Source: Schistosoma mansoni | Taxonomy: Eukaryota > Platyhelminthes > Trematoda > Strigeidida > Schistosomatidae | Assembly (NCBI RefSeq): GCF_000237925.1 | Contig: NC_031502.1 | Span: 16,986,909-17,050,908 of the forward strand | DNA: 64,000 nt | Reading direction: 5' to 3' | Shown here: in pieces, positions 11,337 through 25,200 of the stretch | Layout of the letters: every line of letters starts with the position of its first letter | Position numbering within the stretch: the first letter of the stretch is position 1 | Position numbers and translations under genes: made by a program | Notes under the pieces: model-generated | What the model was told of the DNA's origin: nothing | What the model saw: only the letters and a program-made list of their open reading frames with translations | Database searches by the model: none

Positions 11337-13287
11337 ATGTATCCATCCTACAACAACAGTTGTAAATGTACAAATCCTATAAATAATGTCCCCAAAATCT
11401 CATCCTCTTACAGGAATGGGTGCGCTACAGAATCATCACCCAAAGTTATTCCTCGAAATAAACATAATGCAGCTTCCACACAAGTGTTTCAGCAAAATAA
11501 TTGGGATTCAAATAAATCTGCTTCGACTTTGCTACCGACTTCCTATTTGAGGAGGTTATATAAATTGGATTCCATCAAAAATAATGACGAAATGAGCATT
11601 CCGAATAGCAATAATACAGAGGATTACAACCACATTCAAAATGGTTATAAAAATCAACTAAACTTTCAAACTCCAAAAACCAAGAAGTTCGATGGAGTCT
11701 ACCTTTCAGTAAATCGCAGAACACAACCGGGTATTTCGGCAGCAATTAGACTATTGTCACAAAATCTGAAGCCAAAAACAAGTCCTAATAACGAAGTTAA
11801 TGATGATTCTAATGGTAATAGCGTTACTTGCGAGATCGTTACTAGTAATATCAATACTAACGAAAATAATCATAATAAAATTACCACTAATGATAAAAAT
11901 GACAAGTTATCCATTACGTCTCCTCAATCAGGTGGAGTTGAATACTTTTCTTGGAAGAATAAACGACACAGTTATACTCCTACTTTACTCTCTAACTACA
12001 ACTATGGTAATAATATTGGTAACAGTTATATTAACACTTCAACATCAGTACAGACTATAAACAACGAAGACACTAATAAATTAGCGAACAGTGCGCCTTG
12101 GAAAATGACGAAAGCTGATTCATTTACGTTGATGAAACCATCACTGCATAACAACGGTAATGATGAGATATATTTGACAAACAGTAATTCAGGATTTACA
12201 ACTAATTTCAACGACAATAAAGATAATAAGTATTCATCTTTATGTACACGGACAAATAATTATGATACATTATTTAAACGTAGCTCCTCCACATCTCCAT
12301 ATAGACCATTAGCAAATTATCGTCCATCTTGGTCACTGTCATCTAATCATAAAATTCTATCTAATGAAACACTTTACAATAGTGTTGATAATCACAATGA
12401 GTATGTAACACCTAAACAAAAATATTTAGATTCGAAAATTTCGAATAATAATATCAGTAATAAACACCGTCCATCAGACAACGAGACAACAACTGGAACA
12501 CAAACGCCAATGACCACAGTAATCTCTCAAAATTTACAGGGTTCACTAACGACATTATCGTCATTGGGTGGCAACGGAAATAATAATGCGACTAGATATT
12601 TGAATAAAAATGACCATTTTCCACCTAGACCAATTATTGCTAAACCTTCATTCCATTCAAAACACAATACTAATGAAGTAAACATGGAACGAAATGATGA
12701 ACATCATAAATATGGTAGAACATATTATATTGCACGTCGACCTCAAATTGCACAATCAAATCATCAAAAATATCTACCTCATGCATTGAATCATGACCGT
12801 AATCTTTCATTCAATAATATTTATGATGCTAACACCTTGATAAATAACACTGATACTGCTGATCATGATTTCAATTTTACGAACAAAACAATCAGTAAGA
12901 AAATAAACAGAATGTCAGATTTTTTGAAGCCAAATTCATATCTTTCAAATAGCACGTTAGCTTCGTACGAGAGAAACTCATCGTCTTTAAATTCATTACC
13001 AAATGAAATCGGTTCTTTGCCTTCGTTAATTCAATCTGAGTACTACAATGATGATCACCGTATTAGCAGTAATCATAGTGATAAAGTTGTTGCTAACCGT
13101 AGTATCTTCGACAATTACTCCCCGATTTATTATCCAAATAACCAGACTTTATATACTGCTCGGCGTAATTTTCCAGATGATCGGAGTCATCCATCCCTAC
13201 AAACGAAATATTCTTATCACCAAGATAATCCAGAAGCTTTTCGATCATTTAGCGTTAGTCCAGAAATAGGAAGAAGAATTTCTGAAG
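11337..13287 (+). CDS. Asn-rich gene, exon 1 (or first visible exon)
   Basis: The frame stays open for 650 codons, which is very long for DNA this AT-rich, and ends at a consensus GTAAGC donor at 13288. The unspliced frame closes only 60 bp further on. Low-complexity Asn runs dominate, for example NNNISNKHRPSDN and SNGNSVTCEIVTSNINTNEN. Confidence 0.8.
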
Positions 13288-16200
13288 GTAAGCCGAAACA
13301 ACTTGTTCTTTTAAACTATTCTGTTTATGAACAGTACACTTTTTAATTTAATTTGATAAATCATTTATGGTAAATTTAAATATGAATTTTGTCACATTTC
13401 AAGATCACATGTTACCCACCGTTACCCAATGACCATCATATGGTGAACTTTATAATCTAGTATTCTGAAATAAACCCAATGACACTTGATCTCTTCAAAG
13501 TTACATGCACCTACAAAACGCATCTGGTGTTAAGTCATTACACGAAGTTTAAAGAAACAACATTTTCCTGAACTTTGCTTCTAACCTGTATGATATAGCT
13601 CACGATTCTTGTAAAATAATAACATAAAAGTATTCAAAAATCCTTCCAAAAACGTTTACTCTGGACAAACTATACACTTTTCTGAAATTTTACTGTGATC
13701 ACATATTTCTCGAGTACGGCTCATCTTAATTGTACCTTGCAATCCAACTTTTTCTATGGAGCTAGTTATTTTCGAAGCATAATCTAGGAACTCAGTCAAA
13801 GAATTTCCCAGAATCATCCTGCTTGGTTAATTAAAGAACATGTAATATCTATTAAAAGCTCCATAAATACTGTTTTAATAAATAGAGGGTATAAGAACGA
13901 CATAAATGAAGTCTTCGGAGTGATCCACTGTATTTCTGTAAATCTATAACATTTTTACATATACATTCTTTACGTGCATCTACTTTCGAGAGAAATTTGT
14001 ATTACTGCTCTCTCCATCTCCAGTATTAACAAAGCCAATATTAATGTAAGTCACAAATGACTTATTATTCCAACTTCTATTTGATGGCTAAAATTTTTAG
14101 AAATTGTTTTGTGTTCTTACTTTTAAATAACTCCAATGTTTTCTTAATTCTTACACAACTATTATTCACACCCGACGTTCCATCAAAAAGTTCTCAATTT
14201 ACTTGTAAGATATTTTGTCATCTGCCAAGTCCGTAACTGTCCGCTTCAATTTATTTCTTCAATAATTAATACCTTTGAATACTAATTATTGTGTCCAAAT
14301 CATCTTTTAATTTCATTGTCAATCATTCGTTACTATTTTTATAATTAGGTAATATTATTTATTTACTGTAGAATATAACATCACTCTAGGAAGGAAACAG
14401 CTTCAGTTCGTGAGTAACCATCTGTTGCTTATCTTGACATGTCTTAATGAAATCAACTGGACTTTATTCGTATAGAGTTCAGTTTGCCCTATAATGCTGA
14501 CTTTTAATGACCATGGTGTCACCATTAGTACGTCATGACGTGTTACTATAGATATAAACGGAAAATGTGAAATGTTTATAGTATGATCCCATCATGATAA
14601 AGCCAACGTTTTCCTTTATTATAGTATGAATACTACTATTATTCCAATGTTCTAATTTGTTCACATTACACTTAGGTCAATTATGCTGGTTTGTTAGTTT
14701 ACTGAGCACAAATTTAGGCATTTTTATAACTTCATTTTCCATTTGTAAATTATGAATTTGAAATGTGCCGTTGACTTTACTTATGATTAAATTAATAGTA
14801 ATTTGTTTCTTATACATAATACAAAAATAACATTAATAATCCTCTGGATTTTAGCCTTCTAAAAAATGTGTCATTCTAGTTAGCGGACAAAAACATAAAA
14901 CAGACTAATGTGATAAACTATTCAAAGAATTTGCAGAATTTTTATTACGGCTCCAAGCAGTGACACTAATCTAAACATTGATACATTGTACAATATGGAT
15001 CAAAAATATTGAACAATATTTTATGGGTTTGCGTTTTGAGCCTTTAGAGACCATCATATTGAGATAACGAGAATATTTAAATCATCTTGTCACACATTAA
15101 AATGTAACCAAGTGAAATGAGTTCTAATTACTAGTTCTGAACATAATAAACGCTTACTAATAATCTTTGTTACTGATTTGTTAAGGTGAGATGATGAATC
15201 TGCAAACGGAAATGAAAGTTAGTTGCCATGAAAGAATTTTTAAACGGATATCATAATCTTCATTTGTCATCAATCAAAAAGTGATGTCCTAATAAATTTC
15301 AAGCTGGAGAACATACTGGTGTTAAGTTATTTTGAGACTAGACATAAATGATGTAAGAAAGACTGGTTCAATGAAGAGTTCGCTTTTTGGAGATTTCATT
15401 TTCAAAGTTGTACGATCGCAAATATATATACTTATTTTTCAGGTTGATAATAATTACAATAATAGTAATAATAGAATTCTGTTAAACATGGTAACNNNNN
15501 NNNNNNNNNNNNNNNNNNNNNNNNNNNNNNNNNNNNNNNNNNNNNNNNNNNNNNNNNNNNNNNNNNNNNNNNNNNNNNNNNNNNNNNNNNNNNNNNNNNN
15601 NNNNNNNNNNNNNNNNNNNNNNNNNNNNNNNNNNNNNNNNNNNNNNNNNNNNNNNNNNNNNNNNNNNNNNNNNNNNNNNNNNNNNNNNNNNNNNNTATCA
15701 ACCTGAAAAATAAGTATATATATTTACGATTGTACAACTTTGAAAATGAATTCGTCGAAAATCGAACTCTGTTCAACTAACCTTTCTTATTTTACGTTGC
15801 AATGTTTATATTCCGTTTACTTAAAAATACCATAAACATAAATGGACACTTTTTTTGAGCGTAATTTTAACTGTGATTACTTCATGAAAAAGATTTGTGC
15901 ATCTTTATAAAAATTTTAATGTCAGCTTACTGAACAACCATCGACAGCTAGAAAATAACGAACAAGTGTTTTATTTCAAACTAAGATTTCATAGAATAAT
16001 ACTAATATATAATAATTTAGGTTAATCTATCAGCCAATGGGATTCCTAATGATAATGGTATTTTTTAGCCCAAGAGAAAACTCTCCATTAGTTGTAATTT
16101 GTCAGAATACTCAATGAAGAATGTAACGACAATGTAAGTTGACAACAGTGTTTCTCATTCTTGATTATCTGCATCTTTCTTTTACACCTATATTACTGGA

Positions 16201-19200
16201 TATAATGACATTAAAAATTGTTTCATACCTATTTAAGTGACGTTGTTCTCCCTGAGCTAGTTTAGTACCTGTGATTTAGACTAAACAACTGACTACTTAT
16301 AGGCACAGGTTTGTGATTCTATAATTACAAGATTTAAATAGCAAAGAGCTATATGATATTAATGTTAACGTACGTGGTAATACAAAGAGTCAGTGTTGTT
16401 AGGGTTGCACAACTTGGGTATTTTAACTTTTATGAATAAAATGTAACATAAGTACCTACCACTCAAAAATCCTAAAATGAGATAAAACTGCTTAAATTAT
16501 GTTTGATGTCAACAGCTGGGTAAAATTGTTTGTTTGGTTAAATAGTCAATGATCGTATTTTAAAATAATAAATAGTCTACTTAATAAATGCATAATCTAC
16601 CTAATTTATTGTTAATAATATCCGTCTAACCTATTTCAGTCCATAACTTGCAACATTACTAACTTCTATTGTACAACGTAAGCAAACACATGTTAACTGT
16701 CAGTACAATCGTGTTTAGGCTTTTGTAATTCAGTAAATTCGGTCATCATAAAATCTTCATTATGCAACTTTTTCATCAAGCCTATGTGTCAATAAGATTA
16801 TTTTTATGGAGGATAACTTGGTAAGGCAGTTCAGTTATAATAGCGTTGTAATGTAAATCGTAAAAATTTGGAAATCTACTAAATTGTGAATTTAGACTAT
16901 ATCGAGGCAATACGCACAGTATGCCCATATGCCAATTAGAGACTGACCAGTTGCAGTCCTAAAAACACCAATGGGAAGATCCAAACAAACAATACTAAGT
17001 AAATTTCAATCTACTAAATTATTTTGCTTAAAAAATCCGTGTTTCAATAGTACTTTTATTATAACAATGTCAAGTACAAGTAACATTTTAAAAATGAAAA
17101 TGTTGTCGTGTCTGTATATATACACTTGACCTTTATGTATTTATAAATATTTAATAAAAGTACAGGTGAATTGAATCAAGTGTACCTTGCACTTTAATTA
17201 AATACATAAATAATTATCCTGATTTAAATTAATTAGCATATTAGTTCTTCAGAAACCATTATAAAATCATAAAAATAATTGGTGCAGGGTGTATTAACAA
17301 AAATTATTCCGTGTACGTCCCTTGAGTATGAAATGTTGAGACCAATTACATTATGTCCCATTAATTTTGAAAATTTTCCATTTAATGTTTGTAGCTATAG
17401 AAATTTGTTTTCAAGAAATTTGAATAGAATTGATTGGTTTAATTAAAGTTTTCGTCGGTAACAATTATCATTTTCAGAGTTACTACTAGTTAGAGTAATG
17501 AATTTATGATTGAATTCACGAATCAATTGAAGCTGGAGCACCACATATGAACGAAACATTCGTCCAGTGCTTCAACGTTTCCAATGGTGGTCTACGTTCA
17601 ATTGACTCATGAATTAAACTATAAAATTACTAAAATCTCCATAAAAACCCTTCTCATAACGTAGAGAAATGGTCGGCAGATCCTTTTTTCGTATTCGCGA
17701 CCTTTCATCTAGACGAAGTTGGAATTGAGGATATTATACAACCATTTATTACAAGAATGATATCAAACAAAGACTAATTTGTAGTTAATGAAAGGTGAAT
17801 TTTTTCAAATGGAAAAAGATCATTTCGATTAATGAGGAACAGATAACGTACTGCGACTTGACTACATATTTGATCGATATTAAGTTGTAATCGCCACTCC
17901 TGATAAATTTATGCGTTTTCATTTTCATTACATATCAGAGCAAAATAATCAATATATCAACATTCTCCATAAGTCTATCAAGCGACCTTTCAGCAGAAGT
18001 GTAGAAAAACAAATAGTAAAAGAAAAATTGACAACTTACTTCAGAGACATTATTTAATATATATGTGATTATCCCTTTGAGGTAGTGTAGATTACTGAAT
18101 TTAATCGAAATCGTAAGCCGATCAATGTTAGTGTTATATCTTGTGGCCTGAGTGCCCTGTTAATGTATAACGTGGTAATAGCGCCAATTAGAGAGCAGTG
18201 AATTTCGATCAGACTAATGACACATAAAACCCCTACGAGTAGTCTACAGTCCTTATCGATTCTGCTTCCCGCCTAGCCCTATCTATTAAGTCCAGAACAC
18301 CAATAACAGCCTCTGCAATATGAATCATTTATTTCAAACATACTGGGTTTATATACCAACCAAACAGACCACATCGTACCATAAAATAAGAAACAACATT
18401 TATACAAGATTTAGCCAAATGTGGCTCTGAATAAAGGAGATAGTAATCGATAGACTGGATATAACTTAAGAATAGTAAATCGTATAATAATAGTTATATC
18501 ATCAATGAAAATCTTGAAGAACTAGACGGTCCGTTCATCATTGTACGGGACTCTTCAGTAGAGCGCATACACGAGGTTTGCGAATTCGTAAACTGGTAAT
18601 AATTTTTTCCTTTTCTTATGAACATTGGATACCAAAAATCAGTATATTGCTCTTAGTATACTCGATGAATATTTCAGAAATCGTGATTATTTTTCTGAAG
18701 AAAATCTTATCAAATGATGAGGAACTTGAAATAGACCCAAAACTACTATGAAAATAAATCATATCGAACGTTGGCGAAACTACATCGAATTAAATGTACA
18801 GATCTGAGGCTTCATATATGAGCAAAGATTATCTGCCAAATGTTATAGTCTGTTATATCTTAAAGGTTTCAACCATTTACATTGTATATAGTGTATTTCA
18901 AATCACATGTTTCAGTGTTTCCAGAAAATCTTTCAAGTTATTGTATTCATTTCAATTGTTATTCATCTCATAATCATTAACATAGGCTGTCTGAAATAAT
19001 TGCTTAGAAATGACGCAAATTGTCGCTTGCTTATCATTTTGAGTATTCTAGAACGATATTGATCATCTTTATTGACAATAACAAGGTTCAGTGTTTTAGT
19101 TTATGCTTTCAGCCTTTATTAATTAAAATATATAAAGCTCTGATATCAAACCCCATTTCTAATTTACTAGCACTCTAGGAGGCGTATTTACATAGCTTGA

Positions 19201-22200
19201 AAAAAGGACAACAACAAACTTGACCACTGGTTACTTTGATCGACGAATTATCCCACTTACAATCCAAATAAAAGTACAAAATAAACAAGATGTGAAATTT
19301 TCACTCAGAGAAACAAAACAATTTTTATCACTCAAGTAATGTTTCGCCCGAAATAAACGTTACAAATAAGAAATGAATGTGACAACTTTGAAAAACATAC
19401 ATTTGATACTGAAATATATTTCATTGCTTTCTTTTTTGCTTCTGTGCTTCAAAATTAATTAGATTTTGTTTAGATCACCTTATTCAATGATCTAGAGTTT
19501 AGCAGCAATTAGTTCCCGCACTATACGAAGACATTTTAGCGTAAGACTACTGAATTTAACCGTTGAGCTGTTCCGGGAGCAACCAGCCAAGACAAAGACA
19601 GTCGCTCTTTTCTTACTCCGTAATTGAGAACGATTGAAAGACTAGCAGGATTATATGCTTTTTTTACTGAAAGACATTTGCATTGGCTATGAAATTTACC
19701 TTACCTTTAGTAGGAACTATGTTTGATGAATCAAGATCGTTATCTTTGTGAATAATGACATTAATCTGTCAATATACATGGAGTGAATTTAATCCGTATC
19801 AGTAGTTTATACAGACGTTTTCAGGTTAGTCTGATTGGCATTTTAGCTCTTTTATCAATAATCTTTAATACATAACCTATTTTTCTCAGATTTTAAGTAC
19901 TGAAGAAATAGAGCAGCGAACCACAATTGGATTTCTTATCTGTCTTATTTTATTATTATTTGGATAATTGATGTACAATACTCCAAATGTAATTCATAGG
20001 TTTGCGAATTCGTAAACTGGTAATAATTTTTTCGTTTTCTTATGAACATTGGATACCAAAATTCTGTTTTCACAGTTGAGACCATACTTTCGTCCTTATT
20101 CAAAATTCTTTAGAAATTTCACCATAAATTCCTCTTACAAAACTGCATAGTTTCTGTGAAACACGTAAAAATGAATGGGCAATGCTTTTGCGTCTAATTA
20201 GCCCTCTTCACAGTTCCATCGTCTTATTTTCAAAGTGGCGAAACACAATCGTTTTAGCAATTTTTTCAGTTGCACACGCATTAGTAGGGTGATAACATTT
20301 CGAATTTAAAATGAAATAAACTTTGAAATTATTACACATGTTTGAATAGAACAATAGAAAAATAAACTTTGGTGAAAAGATTGTTAGCCACGTAAAAGTG
20401 ACAGACCTTTATAATAAAGGCAAATAACATAAAAACATGGGTTTTACTATAAGTCTAGTGTACCAAATAAGTTTTAGTTCTCTGAAGGATCGAGATCGGA
20501 AAAGAAATTTTAAAAAATATCCCACTTAATAATTAATACTTAAGTTCCATTCTTTTTTGTATCATATATAACTTTGAATACAATAATTCATAAGTTTAGG
20601 TGAATTTTCTTTTCTAGAAAATAAGTATTATATTGACGGGAAGGTGATTAGTAGCTATGAAAAATTTGAAGCACTCATGGTAGATTTCATTATGCATAAA
20701 AGTACTATACGCGTTCCATCAATAAAGCTTAAGTCTTCCCATTACACGTTTTAACTAACGTACAGACAAGCTTTTCTTTAGTATATTTACAACTTAAATA
20801 TAACTTATTCAGGTACTGTTCAATCATCATTCACTTATTTCTGTCCAGTGCTAAAAGATTTTGAATGGTGGTCTAATATTGATCGGTTCATGATGTCAAT
20901 GAAACTGAACAATCTCCATAACCCGATACTGATATTCATTGTTATTGTCATTATTATTTCTCGTCTTCTAAATTGATGAGGGTTGTAATTAACACTCAAT
21001 ACACTACTGTTTCGTGCGCAGTCCTCATCATCCTAGACACATAGTCAGTTGAATATTCGATTTGTTTTGTAATTACATTACTACCTCTTTCACTCCATGT
21101 TATCTGTATTTATTCTGATGATTAATCTTACACCTTCAGTTGACTTGTGAACATATCCGTTTTCACAGGACATATTGATTATAACTTTGTTAACAGGTTC
21201 ATTTTGATAAAATTCCTAAACAAATATGTTGTTGTTTCTAGAAGATTTACATTGCTTAGAAGTAGCTATATTTTTGGAAATATAACTCGAATTTATAACT
21301 GTGGAGTTTCAATGAGAATACATCGACTCTATTCAGTACACATGTTCAAGACGAAATTAATGTCCTGAATGTCAAAAACGTTTTCATAAGTATATTAAAA
21401 TGAATATTTTGTAAGGATCGATTGTTCGAAAATCATAATTTCATAAGTATAGTCCTTCACTCAGTTGTTAGAATCTTGATCCATCTTTGTTTTCATAGAA
21501 TCATTCTTAATGTAATTGGTGTAGAAAACTGACCAATCAAATTATAGCAGAACGATTTAATAATTTATAAACTATAATATTAGTGAGATCATCATGTTAA
21601 GCGTATCTATATAATTGTTGTACAAATCAAAAGTGATGTGTTTTTCTAGATAGTATTTGAGAGTTAATAAATGGACATTTGTGAAGTCTGCATAGCCATA
21701 ATTATATAGTTACCACATAAATTTTTAAAACATCATGTGGTAAAATAGTATATGAAATAATCTGAGCAATTGAAATTTCAGTAATTCCAACGTTTCGTCC
21801 AGAAATCGTGTCTGAACTTCTTGGCGGTAATAAAGGCTTTAAAAATGATTTTTGATGTTAACAAAATGTATATTACCATCTGTATATGATGCTTTTGTTT
21901 GTATATTCACCAGACTTAACCAAGCTATAGCGTAAATTTTTTTAAACTATTTAATTTATTGTTTTCTAATGCATAACATGGAACTTCTTACTTTATGCTC
22001 CTTTCTATAAATTATATGTTTCAAGATATTGAGATCAATTGATCAAGAAACTCGGTCATAAATTGGTTGCGACTAGTTAATTTATTTACTTACTCATTAA
22101 ATACACATTTAATTCTTATATATTGCGTTCAATCAAAATTTTGCAGCTATCTTGGCTGGCTGAAAATCGTATCCGCAAATATATTCTCATGAATTTATCA

Positions 22201-25200
22201 ATTCAATGAACTTCTATTTATGGAAAGTCTATTATGATACAATAATTGAGTTTACCAGCAAATTCCGTTTATTTAATTAAAGAGTTTATTAAGGTTTGTC
22301 CAGTTTCAAGGTGTGACTCATTGAGATATTTCTAAATTATTCCTAATTTTTAAATGATTTAAAAACTACTCAATCCAAGAGATAAAGGCGATTGTATTAA
22401 TGGATACTTCTACAAAATTCCAAAAATATAGCGATATACTTATCTGTGGCTTTATATAACTTTAGGTATTTCTCTTACATATTTTACAGTAATACCCTCT
22501 GTAGAGTTAAGTCAGATTTTTAGGTTACATATTTCTTGGATTGAAAATCTCACTTGCAACATAAATGATAAGAGGCAATTTTATTTCAGTGAAACACTGC
22601 ACAAAATCACATTTTACTGTTTTGAATTACCTGTCTTTTATCCACACGCCATTACCTTATCAACTAATCAATATCTTCATACATGACAATCTTATCATTT
22701 AAAAAATGTTCAGTTTAAGATTGAACTATCCCCCTTTATTCAAAAACTTTGTTTTAAGTGTGCGTTACTTTTTTAATTAACGTTTGCACTATTTTGAAAA
22801 TAGTTTAAATTTCTCAAAGTTTTATTGTTGTTTTTTTTCTTCAACTTGTTATTTATGAAATGGAGAGGATAATATTGGACAACATATTTTCATTTTGTAA
22901 CCAAAACATTTGTTGAAAACATACTATTTCTATAAGTAAACATAATTATTATTCATCATCAAAAGATGTATTCAATTTCTTTGAATGAAGATTGATTGCA
23001 ATATGTGCATAAAATATTCAAAAATATTTTCAACGTCTAGAGTAATGAATCTACTTTATATTTTCATCATTCAGAGGTACGATTTAATCTGATTTAAAAG
23101 TTTGTGAATTTTCTTTACGCGTAATTTTAAGGAGCCGTTTAATATTGAATGTAAAATGTGCACCCAGATTAAGCGGTACAGTCCGAATAGCCAATGACGA
23201 AGTGTAAATAGAGCAAACAGTGTTTAGGAAAATTGGTATATTAATGCAAAGAAGATTTGCAGATCAGCATAATTAATAAGATTCAAAAACTTCCCCATCT
23301 GAGATCACACATATTAAGCTCACTCTATCCGATAATAAGAAAGGTCATGAAATGAGAGCAAAATAAAAAGAGAACTGTTTCACAGAAAAAAGATAAATAC
23401 AGTAATAACAATCACAATAATTATAACGATGGTGAAGTTGAGTTGCAAACTGATTAACAAAAAGATTCGGACCAGGAAACCGGTTCAATTTTATTCACTA
23501 TACATCTTTCCGTAAATGCAGTCTACTAACAAAAACCACCTTTGATGATTAAACTTAAAATCCTAGATACATAAGAGTGAAGATCAATAATACGTGAACA
23601 AATAATAAGAAAGTGACTTATGAACTCATAAATAAAAAGATCTGTCAGATGCTAAAGTGAACTGTAAAACATATTACTGATTCTATCCAGTGACTTCTTG
23701 ATCATAAACATAGCCTATCTTACAGAAGCTTTTATATCACTCGTTTTGTATGCCAATTTGATAAATTCATCTCACTCATCAAATGTATTTAGAAAAAAGA
23801 ATCATATGTTCTATTGAATATTTCGACATAGTTTATTGGTTAATTAGATCATGTATAATCTAGCGATAGAGGTAGTGTGAGAATTCGGTCGGTCACATAG
23901 GAACAACAAAAATAAAGTTTCTAACCACTCACAACTATTCATTAAATAAGAAGCTATAGGAATCAATAATTATACGATTTTATTATGCAACCCTAACATT
24001 TATTAAGCTGGAGTTGACTGGTCTTTAGCCAGTTTTTTTTAAAATTGATTATCTGCTGTAATTGGTCGACTTAAAACTGTTTTTTTTTACAATCCACTTC
24101 TGAACCCCGGAAACAAACTGATGAGATTTTCAAATGCATATTTACTTGGAAAAAATTTAAAAACACTTCAAATTCCTATCAATTATTATGACATCGATTG
24201 TGGTAACTGGAAAATGGGACTAAGTCATAAATACCTTTTCATTTCTTTTGCTGAAAGAAAAGTATTTGAACAGACGTATTTTTAGTATGAATATAAGTGG
24301 TTTTATAATACATAACATATGTACATCTATATCTGTTATTTTTATGAATTATTCGACCCAAAAAGGAATAATAGGTTTTCCTTCAAGATATTTCCAGAAT
24401 ATAGATTGTCCACTATATATTTCACGGTTGAAATATATAAAAATTTATACGGGTGAAAATAGTCGGATGAATGTTCTGGTTGTGCATATTAAGGGTTACT
24501 TTGACTGTAATACAATAATGTTGAAAATATACGGTTATAGATTGGGGAAAGTGAAAAACTTTTATTTTCTTTTTATATCCAATCAATCAAAATTGTCCAC
24601 TTGTGATGTGACTTATTCACTTTCAATCATTGTAATAGGACCTATTTAGGGAATAGGGATGCTGTATAAAAGCATTTACAGAAGTAAGAAGGAGTTCATT
24701 AGATATTTGTTCAAATGCCATTGCACAGTCGACTAAATTTTTTCCAACTTTAGCTCCTCAAAGATGTTACAACATTTATTCTCTGTGTGTATTTTGAGAC
24801 TTGCTTAAACATATTCTCCTGGAATTATCAATAGTTTTATAGGTAGTATAGTGGTACAAAATATAACGATAGATTTTTTTTATGATATTGCTTTTCTGAG
24901 ACAATATGATCTTTGAGGTTATATACTAACCATATCAATGTAATCCATCAAGTGCAGTGACTATTATCAACCCTTATTTCTTTGAAAATCTCACACTAAT
25001 TAATGTCAACAAAATTTTTATCACGAACTAAACTCAGTTAAAGTAGCTCTAGAAATCAGCAATTACCATAAAACCATTTCACTTTACTTTGAGACTCTTG
25101 AACAACTTTACTTCATGAATCCATACATGATCAAACCCTTTAAAAAGTAGTAATCGAACGAATCAATTTGCAACAGTTTATTTTTTGACGATTTATACTA

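Larger units (their letters stand above)
18640..21544 (+). repeat. Segmental duplication copy B (2905 bp, complete)
   Basis: This is the gap-free version of the segment at 9221-11077, in the same orientation, and it lies inside the giant intron. No difference was seen in the lines compared. It contains no recognisable gene, only AT-rich sequence and one dispersed-repeat copy near 20838-20910. Sequence on either side of the two copies is unrelated, so the ends at 18640 and 21544 are sharp. Confidence 0.9.

Noticed and set aside
21785-21820. Motif GACGAAACGTTGGAATTACT (reverse strand), similar to GGCGAAACGTTGGATTTACT near 37602, considered as a hammerhead ribozyme core
   Set aside because: The CTGATGA half with a stem leading into GAAAC is not present at either site, so a ribozyme cannot be supported. 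The two sites may be remnants of one repeat.
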